From: Imbricaverruca yamaguchii
Lineage: Eukaryota > Arthropoda > Thecostraca > Neoverrucidae
Direction: 5' to 3'
NCBI GenBank assembly: GCA_034440575.1
Contig: JAOTOL010001635.1
Coordinates: 294,001 to 358,000 of the forward strand
Length of the DNA: 64,000 nucleotides
The first letter of the stretch is position 1. Every line of letters begins with the position of its first letter. The position numbers were made by a program, and so were the translations under genes. The notes under the pieces were generated by a model. The model had not been told where the DNA came from. It saw nothing but the letters and a program-made list of their open reading frames with translations, and searched no databases. Positions 11,567 to 23,282 of this stretch are shown piece after piece.

Positions 11567-12331
11567 GGGCGCGAAACTCCAGCAGTTATTCGAAACGCTA
11601 CCTGCCGTGTTTTCATGGCTCGAGGCATCCCATGTTTTCTTCGGGTTCCGGTCCTGAAACCTGTCCGACCGATTTGTGCTTGACTTAAGGACCTGATGCG
11701 TAAGCCACGTTTTGGCCTGTCCTGCCAGGTCTGTGTACGTCGACATGGGCCAAGGTCAGTCAGCAGCATATACGCACTCAAGCGGGGTGGGGTGTGGTGG
11801 GGTGGGGGTGGTGGGGGTGTGGGGGCATTCGCCCGGGTCACCTTAGGTTTAAAATGTATGTTTTCGGCACCTGCAAACCTGAACACAAACACTAGTTCTA
11901 ACCACGCATCCCTTTCACTTACTTCTTTCCCTGGAAATAAGAACTTCTTGCCGACAATACAGGTCGAATTCCACTACGCCATCGACAAACACAAAAAGCT
12001 ATCTTTGTCCATTCTGAACCCACAACCCCCGCAAAAATATCAGGATGCGCTCCTTCTCAGGAAGCGTCAAGGACACTGCTGAAAGAGGACTGAAGAAGAG
12101 AGTGCTCAGGCAAACTATAACTCAATCCGAATTAAGATTTTCCGGAGAAGATTGCATTTATTATTTCATGCTGAAAATGGATTGTGATCAAGGATTTCAG
12201 AAGTGCCGTTTTAATCAAATTTTACCAGCGCAGTTAAAGTTACATGGCTATTGGTTGAGCCTGCGCAACAGTATAAATTGCAGAGGGCAAACATTTTGGA
12301 ATGTAGGTGGAGGGCAACATCCAATGCAATA
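11567..12331. other. Anonymous non-coding DNA
   Basis: Contains a GGTGGGG-rich stretch near 11780-11825; otherwise nothing recognised. Confidence 0.4.
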
Positions 12332-13188
12332 GACCACCGTGGCCGTGGCCGTGGCCGGCTAGAGCGACGTCACCGTGGCCGTGGCCGGCCAGAGTGACGT
12401 CACCGTGGCCGGCCAGAGCGACGTCACCGTCACCGTGACTGGCCAGAGCGACGTCACCGTGACCGTGACTGGCCAGAGCGACGTCACCGTGGCCGTGGCC
12501 GGCCAGAGCAACGTCACCGTGACCGTGACTGGCCAGAGCGACGTCACCGTGACCGTGGCCGGCCAGAGTGACGTCACCGTGACCGTGACCAGGCAGAGTG
12601 ACGTCACCGTGACCGTGGCCGGCCAGAGCGACGTCACCGTGACCGTGGCCGGCCAGAGTGACGTCACCGTTACCGGGGCCGGCCAGAGTGACGTCACCGT
12701 CACCGTGATTGGCCAGATCGACGTCACCGTGACCGTGACTGGCCAGAGCGACGTCACCGTGACCGTGGCCGGCCAGAGCGACGTCACCGTGACCGTGACC
12801 AGCCAGAGTGACGTCACCGTGACCGTGACCAGCCAGAGTGACGTCACCGTGACCGTGACTGCCCAGAGCGACGTCATCGTGACCGTGACCAGCCAGAGTG
12901 ACGTCACCGTGAGCATGGCCGGCCAGAGCGACGTCACCGTGACTGTGGCCGGCCAGAGCGACGTCACCGTGACCGTGACCAGCCAGAGTGACGTCGCCGT
13001 GAGCATGGCCGGCCAGAGCGACGTCACCGTGACTGTGGCCGGCCAGAGCGACGTCACCGTGACCGTGACCAGCCAGAGTGACGTCACCGTGACCGTGGCC
13101 GGCCAGAGCGACGTCACCGTGACCGTGGCTGGCCAGAGCGACGTCACCGTGACCGTGGCCGGCCAGAGCGACGTCACCGTGACTGCTA
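12332..13188. repeat. 30-bp tandem array rich in CRE-like GACGTCAC, ~28 copies
   Basis: The unit is GACGTCACCGTGACCGTGRC followed by YGGCCAGAGY. When the last base is T, the junction reads TGACGTCA, the full palindromic CREB/ATF site; about ten junctions do so, and the others read CGACGTCA. The 30-bp period is divisible by three, which keeps 341-codon frames open on both strands (ten-residue repeats), but there is no other sign of coding. Confidence 0.95.
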
Positions 13189-13459
13189 TCGAATTGCTGT
13201 ACGACGCCTCCCAACAACGCTGGCTGGTCTCTGCCGCTGAAACATGGTGCCATATAACAACCCATTCACAAACTCAGCCACCCATAGTAGCGACCGTATT
13301 GTTTTTTGGAGGCGTTGGAGGGGGAGGGAGAGGACACAAGTTGACATTAGGCCAATTATTTCCAGTCAGCGTCATAGTGTTAATGGCTATGATCCGATAA
13401 ATTGGTGCGAAAGAAGAGCATAACTCCCCAGCACCCGCAGAGATTGCACTCAAGCGGCC
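13189..13459. other. Short spacer
   Basis: Non-repetitive, no gene recognised. Confidence 0.4.
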
Positions 13460-14010
13460 ACATCCTACCTATAAACAGCGCGCACGGAGCGGCCGGCTGG
13501 CTGTCGCGGCCTCGCCACACCTCGGTCGGCGGTGGATAATTTACAGCCATGGCGGCAGCACAACTCCGCACCACACCGTGATCTACGGCTTCCCCGGCCG
13601 CAAACCGCGCCGGCCCTGCGGGAAATTGAATTTGATAGCGCGCGCGGCGGCCGGCCGCCGACTGCCGTCGCCATTATCGTGCTTCACGCGGCGGCGATAA
13701 GAGGCCGCGGCCGCGGCGGCTGCGGCGGGCGGCGCCGCATCCGCGCCGTTCTCAGCGCCGGCCGCCGGCCGCGCTGGCGGGCGCCCGGCGCCGCCCGAAC
13801 GGTCGCCGAGCATAACAGCCGAACGGCGGGGCGTCCGCCCGCCGGCGGCCGGCCGGGCGGCGGCGCGCGCACGGAAGCCTTGTTTTGGTTTGTTGCCGGG
13901 TGTTGATGAGCTGGTGGGTAACGCGACGGCCGGCCACCGCGGTTGTCGGGGAGCCGCTGAGTTACGAGTGGTGGGGTACCGGCGCCCGGCCGGCCGGCCT
14001 GGACGGGCGC
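13460..14010. promoter_or_regulatory. Strong CpG-rich block (possible CpG island)
   Basis: Dense CpG with GGCGGC, CGGCCGCCGG and GCGCGC runs, peaking at 13690-13870. Composition resembles a CpG-island promoter, but no TATA box, exon or known protein follows on either strand. It could equally be GC-biased repeat-flanking DNA. Confidence 0.35.
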
Positions 14011-14279
14011 TGGTGCCCGTCAGAATAGGAAGAGAGAACACAACTCAACAATGAGGGTGTTAATTGGCGTGTCGGCGACTGAGACCCACGAAGGTGGTAG
14101 TAATTTCCCGTCACCTCTCAGCGAGGTGTAAGCCAGCTTGTAAATCCTTCCGTCCACAGGATCGAAGACTGTCCCTGAGGCTGGTGTTGCTTATCTCACG
14201 GCTTCCTGTCACTTCTATTAAAAAAAGGCTCTCTCCCGCGAAGCAAGATTTTGTCTTGTCAATATTTTGTCTTGACAAA
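14011..14279. other. Short spacer
   Basis: No recognised feature. Confidence 0.35.
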
Positions 14280-14505
14280 GTCTAGTGCCGACACTGACAG
14301 TTGTCTGAGACAATGGAAGTTCGATCTGTCTCTTGTCGACACCGATAGTCGTCGGAGACGGTGGAAGTGTCTCTGTCTCGTGCGGACACTGATAATTGTC
14401 GGGGCAGATGAAGTGTATATATGTCTCGTGCCGACGATGATAGTTGTCGAAGACGGAGGAAGTGTCGAACTATATCGTGCCGATACTAGTAGTCGTCCGA
14501 AACAT
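14280..14505. repeat. Diverged ~48-bp tandem repeat, ~5 copies
   Basis: Successive copies begin TCTCGTGCCGACACTGATAG and continue with TTGTCGGAGACGGTGGAAGT-like text. Divergence is high. Confidence 0.75.
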
Positions 14506-14696
14506 CGCCACGTCTTCTGTCCACCAGTCAGCTGTCTCGTCACATTACTTGCCGACCAGTTAGCTTTCTTTTCACATCTCCTGTTTACTGGTCGACAATG
14601 CCTTATGCCTTATGTCCGTCAGATATTGTGTCCATCGACCGCTGGCCATCAGGTGGCCACCGCCGGTCCGTCGGTCCGTCGGCCCGGTGGTCCGCC

Positions 14697-17600
14697 GGTC
14701 TACCAGTACACCACACCACCAGTCCGCCACACCACCAGTCCGCCACACCGCCAGTCCGCCACACCACCAGTCCGCCACACCACCAGTCCGCAACACCACC
14801 AGTCCACCACACCACCAATCCACCATACCACCAGTCCACCACACCACCAGTCCACCATACCACCAGTCCACCACACCACCAGTCCACCACACCACCAGTC
14901 CGCCACACCACCAGTCCGCCACACCGCCAGTCCGCCACACCACCAGTCCGCCACACCGCCAGTCCGCCACACCGCCAGTCCGCCACACCGCCAGTCCGCC
15001 ACACCACCAGTCCACCACACCACCAGTCCGCCACACCGCCAGTACCATCAGTCACCACACCACCAGTCCGCCACACCACCAGTCCGCCACACCGCCAGTC
15101 CGCCACACCACCAGTCCGCCACACCACCAGTCCGCCACACCACCAGTCCGCACACCGCCAGTCCGCCACACCACCAGTCCGCCACACCACCAGTCCGCCA
15201 CACCACCAGTCCGCCACACCACCAGTCCGCCACACCACCAGTCCACCACACCACCAGTCACCACACCACCAGTCCGCCACACCACAGTCGCACACCAAGT
15301 CGTCGTCCACCACACCACCAGTCCACCACACCGCCAGTCCAGTCGCCAGTCCACCAGTCCACCACACCGCCAGTCCACCACACCACCAGTCCACCATACC
15401 ACCAGTCCACCACACCGCCAGTCCACCACACCACCAGTCCACCACACCACCAGTCCGCCACACCACCAGTCCACCACACCACCAGTCCACCATACCACCA
15501 GTCCACCATACCACCAGTCTACCACACCACCAGTCCACCACACCACCAGTCCGCCACACCACCAGTCCGCCACACAACCAGTCCACCATACCGCCAGTCC
15601 ACCATACCACCAGTCCACCACACCACCAGTCCACCACACAACCAGTCCACCACGCCACCAGTCCACCAGCCACCACCAGTCCCCACACCACCAGTCCACC
15701 ACACCACCAGCCCGCCACACCGCCAGTCCACCACACCGCCAGTCCGCCACACCACCAGTTCACCATACCACCAGTCCACCACACCACCAGTCTCCACCAC
15801 ACCACCAGTCCACCACACCACCAGTCCACCACACCACCAGTCCACCACACCACCAGTCTACCACACCACCAGTCCACCACACCGCCAGTCCGTCAGTCCA
15901 CCATACCACCATCCACCACGCCACCAGTCCACCAACGCCAGTCCACCACACCACCAGTCACCACACCGCCAGTCCACCACACCACCAGTCCGCCACACCA
16001 CCAGTCCGCCACACCACCAGTCCACCACACCACCAGTCCACCACACCACCAGCCCGCCACACCGCCAGTCCACCACACCGCCAGTCCGCCACACCACCAG
16101 TTAACCATACCACCAGTCCACACACCACAGTCTACCATACCACCAGTCCACCACACCACCAGTCCACCACACCACCAGTCCACCACACCACCAGTCCACC
16201 ACACCACCAGTCCACCACACCACCAGTCCGTCAGTCCACCACACCACCAGTCCGCCAGTCCACCACACCACCAGTCCACCACACCACCAGTCCACCACAC
16301 CGCCAGTCCACCACACCACCAGTCCGCCACACCACCAGTCCACCACACCACCAGTCCACCACACCACCAGTCCACCACACCACCAGTCCACCACCGCCAC
16401 ACCACCAGTCCGCCACACCACCAGTCCACCACACCACCAGTCCACCACACCACCAGTCCGCCACACCACCAGTCCGCCACACCACCAGTCCACCACACCA
16501 CCAGTCCACCACACCACCAGTCCACCATACCACCAGTCCACCATACCACCAGTCCACCACACCACCAGTCCACCATACCACCAGTCCACCATACCACCAG
16601 TCCACCACCACCAGTCCACCACACCACCAGTCCACCACACCACCAGTCCACCACACCACCAGTCCACCACACCACCAGTCCACCACACCACCAGTCCACC
16701 ACACCGCCAGTCCACCACACCACCAGTCCGCCACACCACCAGTCCGCCACACCACCAGTCCACCACACCACCAGTCCACCACACCACCAGTCCGCCACAC
16801 CACCAGTCCACCACACCGCCAGTCCACCACACCACCAGTCCACCACACCACCAGTCCACCACACCACCAGTCCACCACACCACCAGTCCACCACACCACC
16901 AGTCCACCACACCACCAGTCCACCACACCACCAGTCCACTACACCACCAGTCCACCACACCGCCAGTCCACCACACCGCCAGCCCACCGGTGTACCAGTC
17001 CACCACACCACCAGTCCGCCACACCGCCAGTCCACCACACCACCAGTCCGCCACATCACCAGTCCACCACACCACCAGTCCACCACACCACCAGTCCACC
17101 ACACCACCAGTCCACCACCACCAGTCCACCACCACCAGTCCACCACACCACCAGTACACCACCACACCACCAGTCCACCACACCACCAGTCCACCAACCC
17201 ACACCACCAGTCCACCACACCACCAGTCCACCACACCACCAGTCCACCATACCACCAGTCCACCACACCACCAGTCCACCACACCACCAGTCCACCACAC
17301 CACCAGTCCACCACACCACCAGTCCACCAGTCCACCATACCACCAGTCCACCACACCGCCAGTCCACCATACCACCAGTCCACCACACCACCAGTCCACC
17401 ATACCACCAGTCCGCCACACCGCCAGTCCACCATACCACCAGTCCACCACACCACCAGTCCACCACACCACCAGTCCACCACACCACCAGTCCACCACAC
17501 CACCAGTCCACCACACCACCAGTCCACCACACCACCAGTCCACCACACCACCAGTCCACCACACCGCCAGTCCGCCACACCACCAGTCCGCCACACCACC

Positions 17601-18416
17601 AGTCCACCACACCGCCAGTCCGCCACACCACCAGTCCACCACGCCACCAGTCCACCACCGCCCCACCAGTCCACCACACCACCAGTCCGCCACACCACCA
17701 GTCCACCACCAGTCGCCACACCGCCAGTCCACCATACCACCAGTCCGCCACACCGCCAGTCCGCCACACCACCAGTCAGTCAGTCCACCACACCACCAGT
17801 CCACCACACCACCAGTCCACCATACCACCAGTCGACCATACCACCAGTCCACCACACCATCACACCGCCAGTCCACCACACCACCAGTCCGCCACACCGC
17901 CAGTCCGCCACACCACCAGTCCGCCACACCGCCAGTCCACCACACCACCAGTCCACCACACCACCAGTCCACCACACCACCAGTCCACCACACCACCAGT
18001 CCACTACACCACCAGTCCACCACACCACCAGTCCACCACACCGCCAGTCGACCACACCACCAGTCCACCACCCCACCAGTCCACCACACCGCCAGTCCAC
18101 CACACCACTAGTTCCACATCACCAGTCCACCACACCACCAGTCCCGTCACCACACCACCAGTCCACCATATCACCAGTCCACCACACCACCAGTCCACCA
18201 CACCACCAGTCCACCACGTCACCAGTCCACCACACCGCCAGTCCGTCAGTCCACCACACCACCAGTCCACCACACCGCCAGTCCACCACACCGCCAGCCC
18301 ACCGGTGTACCAGTCCACCACACCACCAGTCCGCCACACCGCCAGTCCACCACACCACCACACCACCAGTCCACCACACCACCAGTCCACCACACCGCCA
18401 GTCCACCACACCGCTA
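14697..18416. repeat. 3.7-kb array of a 16-bp unit (CACCAGTCCRCCACAC), ~230 copies
   Basis: The unit is CACCAGTCCACCACAC with CGCC/CACC and CCGC/CCAC/CCAT variants mixed throughout, plus occasional 1-6 bp indels. It contains no stop codon in any of the six frames, so frames of up to 1,324 codons (48-bp, 16-residue super-period) run through it. This is the largest tandem array here. It is C-rich on one strand and G/T-rich on the other. Confidence 0.97.
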
Positions 18417-18672
18417 GGGCGGGGCGAGACACGCGGACGGCGGCGGTGGCGTGACGCGAGCCGACGCCACATTCTTACGGGGCGGCGGCGGCGGCGGCGG
18501 CGGCGGCCCGGGGCGCCTCGGGCGTCCACCGCGGCGCGTCATGTGCGCCGCGGCCGCGCCACTGTTGTCTAATTATAGGCCACACGGCCGGTAATTGGCC
18601 CGCCGGCGGCCGCCGCTGCTGAATAAACAGGCTGCAATACCAGCTGGGCAGCCGGCGGCCGCCCGACGGCTG
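18417..18672. promoter_or_regulatory. CpG-rich block with a (GGC)n triplet tract
   Basis: CpG-dense DNA immediately after the 16-bp array, including about nine GGC triplets at 18479-18508. A possible promoter-type island by composition only. Confidence 0.3.
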
Positions 18673-19815
18673 CTCTGAGCCTGCGGTGGCCACTGCAGGC
18701 GCCACACGACGGCACTGCCGTGTTGCACTGAGCCTGCGGTAGGCACCGCTGGTGAGGTATGACGGTGCTGCCGTGTTACTTACCAGGCTTTCTGTCTGAG
18801 CCTGCGGTGGGCACCGCTGGTGAGGTATGACGATGCTGCCGTATTACACTTGCTGAGCCTGCGGTGGGCACCGCTGGTGAGGTATGACGGTGCTGCCGTG
18901 TTACACTTGCTGAGCCTGCGGTGGGCACCGCTGGTGAGGTATGACGGTGCTGCCGTGTTACACTTGCTGAGCCTGCGGTGGGCACCGCAGGCGTTCTGTC
19001 GTGTTACACTTACTGAGCCTGCGGTGGGCACCGCTGGTGAGGTATGACGGTGCTGCCGTGTTACACTTGCTGAGCCTGCGGTGGGCACCGCTGGTGAGGT
19101 ATGACGGCGCTGCCGTGTTACACTTGCTGAGCCTGCGGTGGGCACCGCTGGTGAGGTATGACGGTGCTGCCGTGTTACACTTGCTGAGCCTGCGGTGGGC
19201 ACCGCTGGTGAGGTATGAAGGCGCTGTCGTGCTACACTTACTGAGCCTGCGGTGGGCACCGCTGGTGAGGTATGACGGTGCTGCCGTGTTACACTTGCTG
19301 AGCCTGCGGTGGGCACCGCTGGTGAGGTATGACGGCGCTGCCGTATTACACTTACTTGTGCTGAGCCTGCGGTGGGCACCGCTGGTGAGGTATGAAGGCG
19401 CTGTCGTGCTACACTTACTGAGCCTGCGGTGGGCACCGCTGGTGAGGTATGACGGTGCTGCCGTGTTACACTTGCTGAGCCTGCGGTGGGCACCGCTGGT
19501 GAGGTATGACGGTGCTGCCGTGTTACACTTACTGAGCCTGCGGTGGGCACCGCTGGTGAGGTATGACGGTGCTGCCGTGTTACACTTGCTGAGCCTGCGG
19601 TGGGCACCGCTGGTGAGGTATGACGGTGCTGCCGTGTTACACTTGCTGAGCCTGCGGTGGGCACCGCAGGCGTAACATGACAGTACCGCCGTGTTACACT
19701 TACTGAGCCTGCGGTGGGCACCGCTGGTGAGGTATGACGGTGCTGCCGTGTTACACTTGCTGAGCCTGCGGTGGGCACCGCAGGCGTAACATGACAGTAC
19801 CTCCGTGTTACACTT
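18673..19815. repeat. 57-bp tandem array, ~20 copies
   Basis: Each unit runs GAGCCTGCGGTGGGCACCGC, TGGTGAGGTATGACGGTGCT, GCCGTGTTACACTTGCT. A variant with GCAGGCGTAACATGACAGTA replaces part of the unit at three sites (about 18985, 19668, 19783). Because 57 is divisible by three, frames stay open (19-residue repeat); no other coding evidence. Confidence 0.95.
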
Positions 19816-20039
19816 ACTAGTCATGAGCCTATTAACTTGGGGAAGGGGAGGGCGTAAAATGCCCGCCCCCGAGACGGTGCGAGCTAAGAATAACCTTTTA
19901 ATAGTCATAGACAACGTTCATGAAAATTGAAGAGGATGGGAGAGAGGCAACTGGCAGTCTCAAAGAAGAATACGTCACAAGACCAGCTATCCACAGTTGA
20001 AACATCCGGAAACGTTTCACTTACCTTAAAATTCTACAT
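19816..20039. other. Spacer between satellite and Penelope remnant
   Basis: No recognised feature. Confidence 0.4.
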
Positions 20040-20936
20040 CTGCAACCAATAGTCTTGAATCAGCGGTCAACACAAATATTAACGCTCTACATCCATCGAT
20101 TGAATTCACGTTAGAAAACCAAAAAGAAAAAAGACAATGAGGCCGATATTCCCTTCTTAGACACTCCGATCAAGCGCTGTGACACCAAATGCACATTTTC
20201 AGTGTACTGATAGCCCGCTAACAAAAACGATGTTTTGCGCTACTTCTCGGGTCACAGCCATGAAAGAAAAACAAAGTTCCTAATTGGTTTTTCTTAAGGG
20301 CTTATAGAATCTCCAGTCCTGAGTGCCTCGCAAAATAATTGTCATTCATCAACGAGTTTTTTCTCAAGTTGCTGGAATATCCAGAGGGTCTGATAGTGAA
20401 GTTGCGCCAAAAAGCGGAAAAGGTGAAGTGCATGAAAAAGGCCAAGCAACGAGTTCTGACAAAGATGTGCACGTCGGTACCGGAATCAGAATCAGGGATC
20501 AGTCCCCATCTCCGGTTCATAAAAGACAAAATTATTATCAGTCTTTCAGCATGGATCAAAATCAAAGACACAGTCAAGAAAGGTGTCCGCAACGTGAACG
20601 AAAAAAAAACAATCAAAATTCCTTGCGCAGGAGGACGTGGAACAAATATACTATGGGAAAACGGAGAGAGGACTGGGGTTAGAATTGGGGAACATCGTTC
20701 AGGCCCCAGATACCATAGACTTTCTAATAATATGGCTGTGCATGCTGATGAAGAAGGCCATCTCTCAAATTGGAAATGAGCATCTGTTCTTAGTGGTGGG
20801 CTTGGGCAGGGGCGTCGGAAGACGGTGGAATCCACGTATGTTGCCGCACGTGAGAATATCAATGGTGTTTCTGATGGTTCCAAAATTGCAAGTGCTGTAG
20901 CGGAACTGATCGTGGAACATGTTGAAAAAGGATAAG
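20040..20936 (+). pseudogene. Penelope-like element remnant: RT C-terminal part plus GIY-YIG endonuclease
   Basis: Reading across frames on the plus strand gives pieces in the order typical of Penelope-like elements (PLEs). INALHPSIEFTLE is at about 20077-20115, then IPFLDTPIKR and TFSVY (20145-20208), HSHERKTKFLIGF (20254-20292), RISSPECL (20306-20330), and FINEFFLKLLEYP (20342-20382). These match the end of the PLE reverse transcriptase. Further on come IPCAGG (20619-20637), YYGKTERGL and RIGEHR, then MAVHADEEGHLSNWK (about 20733-20778), the pattern of the PLE GIY-YIG domain. Several in-frame stops (such as TGATAG at 20208) and at least three frameshifts show it is dead. The palm motifs upstream are missing, so it is also 5'-truncated. 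A terminal TAA near 20934 may be the original stop. Confidence 0.85.
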
Positions 20937-21170
20937 CTTAATATCACTGTCGTACTTATTTCGCCGTTTCCAATTGACTGTTTTTCACTATTTGATTTAT
21001 TCGGTGTCAGCACATATGAAGTGCTGTACGATTTATGTCTCGTGACCTTTGTTGAGAAAATGATGTGTCAAATATTTACATGCATTTAAATCGCCGGTAG
21101 CTTGAGAAAGGTGTGAGCAGAAATGTTGCTAATACAATTATGCTCCCATCGCTCTGTGTTCTCATCGATA
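20937..21170. other. Spacer, possibly the 3' part of the Penelope element
   Basis: No coding similarity; position suggests 3' untranslated sequence of the remnant but nothing proves it. Confidence 0.3.
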
Positions 21171-21198
21171 TATATGTCATATATAAATATATGTATAT

Positions 21199-21290
<92 letters not shown>

Positions 21291-21305
21291 GCATATACAT
21301 ATATA
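21171..21305. repeat. (TA)n microsatellite
   Basis: About 130 bp of alternating TA with CATA interruptions; the Helitron begins directly at its right edge. Confidence 0.95.
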
Positions 21306-22086
21306 TCTACTATATAAAGGGCGAGTTTTGTTTGGATCTCTCTCCTGATTGGTCGACACACTGACACACTGACACACAACTTCGGCCAATCAGCGTCGAG
21401 TATTCCCGTAACGTCACAACAATATCCGATGTCCGCAATGACTCATATCAATACTACCTTAGGCGAAACTGTTGGGATATGCTGTTCAAGCGGCAAAGTA
21501 CGGCTGCAGACGCTGGCTGATCCTCCTGATATATTGAAGGAGCTGCTCACAGGTAACACATCGATGGCAAAGGAGTTTCGAGGAAAAATATGGCGCTACA
21601 ATGCTGCTTTCATGATGACCTCTTTCGGCTTCACGGGTGGTCCGGTACATCGTCGTATATTCACGAAATTCAAAGTACAGGGTCAGGTGTATCATCGAAT
21701 GGCAGTTTGGCGACCTCCAGTGATGATGGTCCCAAATATGCACAGGTTTACTTCATGAACAACGCATTGGAAGAAACCCAACGACGCTGCCAACTGTCTA
21801 ACGATATTCGTGAGGAGACTGTGCAGTTGCTGCAGGAAATGTTGCACACGACCAACCCGTATGTGCAAGGTTTCAAGTCAGCACTGGAACACATGGAAGC
21901 GTGTCCCGAGCACAAGGTGATCATCAGTGCCGATAGACGACCGGCTGGCGAACACAAACGTTTCAACGCTCCCCGCGCGAGCGAGGTGGCGATCCTGATG
22001 ACCAATCAAGAACACGGCTGTCGAGATATTGTGCTCAGCCACAGAGACGATAAACTACCCGGGCGAAGCCGGGTACGGGCCACTAG
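21306..22086 (+). mobile_element. Compact non-autonomous Helitron with both termini (781 bp)
   Basis: The 5' end is TCTACTATATAAAGG, preceded by A (21305). The 3' end is CTAG (22083-22086), followed by T. This is the TC...CTRR structure inserted between A and T that defines Helitrons. Eleven bases before the terminal G of CTAG lies a hairpin: TACCCGG (22056-22062), loop GCGAAG, CCGGGTA (22069-22075). The interior keeps only an N-terminal part of the Rep/helicase protein. Autonomous Helitrons are several kilobases, so this is an internally deleted copy mobilised, if at all, in trans. Confidence 0.92.
21429..22070 (+). pseudogene. Helitron Rep/helicase N-terminal fragment, frameshifted
   Basis: The first frame (21429 on) reads CSSGKVRL, LADPPDILKELLTG, FRGKIWRYNAAFMMTSFGF and QGQVYHR, the usual order in the region upstream of the Helitron HUH nuclease. 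Near 21695-21710 the coding frame shifts; in the new frame come GPKYAQVYFMN, RRCQLSNDIREETVQLLQEM, LHTTNPYVQGFKSALE, and KVIISADRRPAGEHKRFNAP, then RDIVLSHRDDKL. The frame then runs straight into the 3' terminal hairpin, so the HUH nuclease motif and the whole helicase are absent. The protein cannot be catalytic. Family assignment rests on motif order recognised by eye. Confidence 0.88.
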
Positions 22087-23282
22087 TATATATTAATATC
22101 ACCGATAAGATTAACCGAAAATATTGGTTCCAAGTGTTACACAGTTTTCAACTGTAGATCACTTAGATTAACCCGCGCCGTCTTTCCGGTTAGATCCTCA
22201 CACCCCGTCTCGGGGGGTTAGTACCCCTCTAAAATCCAAACTAAGTATCGCACGAAAACGAAAGAGGTGTCATCGGAAAGCATTCGACCAGTAGGGTCCA
22301 GGTCCACCCACAAAACAACTTCCTCCCAAATGTGACGTCACCAGGGGGCTAGATTTTCACGACTTTTCACGACTTACATTATGTCTGGGGCTCTGGAGAG
22401 TTCATTTTGGGATATATGAAGAAAACAAATTTATTTGGAATGAGAAAAGGACAGCGAAATCGACCAGGGCTCTATTTTTTTGGCCGCCCCCATTTTTTTC
22501 TCAACATTTCAAAATTTTGAATTTTAAAGTTTTCGTTCATTTTCCTCTTCCAATGGGTAGAGCAGACCGAGAAACGTTGTTGGAAGTCAACTTTCCCTAA
22601 CAAAAAATGTTTACTTTAGCCAGAAGCCTCTATTAGAACTGCAATTTGCAAATACGCAAAATTTGATGTAGTCAAAAACGGAAGAAAAAATCCGCTCGTA
22701 CGTTTTGTTGCATCCCTAAAGATAAGCAAACGCTGAAAGTTTCATGGAAATATCTGTATCCGTTAAAGCGTAACGACTGATTGAACATTTTTGGAGGTGA
22801 CCTCACTTGACCTTGACTAACTTGTTGACCGTAGGTGACCTGACTTCAAAATTTTGAATCTACACGCAAAATTGATGTGGGAAAAGGTATGCCAAATTTT
22901 GTCGCGCTGTCGCGCACCGTTCGTCCACTACCCGCGAAAAACCTGAGGGTGCCAGCGGTTGAAGACCCCCGAGGCGGGACGTGTTAAGCCCACTGTGCCT
23001 TGTTTGGTCGGCTGCCAGGGAATGTGCTATATAGAGGCTATACGCCAGATAACCTGTATCAGCTACAGATAGCTTGCATTGGTTGGTCCGCGATTGGACA
23101 GCCTCCAGCGCCAATCGTCGTAATCCGATGCACCACGACATCACGTACTTCAGAGTGACGCGTCACATCACAATATGATGTGCTGTCGTCTGGTGCGTCA
23201 GCTCATAGCGTGATGTCATTTGATGCATCACAGCCTGACTTGCTACAGTATGTGTTGGTACATACAACCGGACATATCATAG
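22087..23282. other. AT-rich non-coding region with TGACCT half-sites
   Basis: No gene recognised. Near 22795-22850 several GACCT/TGACC motifs are clustered (GAGGTGACCTC, CTTGACCTTGAC, AGGTGACCTGAC). A small CCCCG-TCT-CGGGG hairpin lies near 22203. From about 23150 the sequence grades into the 15-bp array. Confidence 0.45.

Noticed and set aside
12240..13400. 341-codon frames on both strands in the 30-bp array
   Set aside because: The 30-bp period simply preserves frame; reading frames on the two strands are equally open.
14598..18572. 1,324-codon and 1,280-codon open frames with His/Pro/Thr/Ser-rich 16-residue repeats
   Set aside because: They arise in several frames and on both strands from one stop-free 16-bp unit; no signal peptide, domain or independent start supports a gene.
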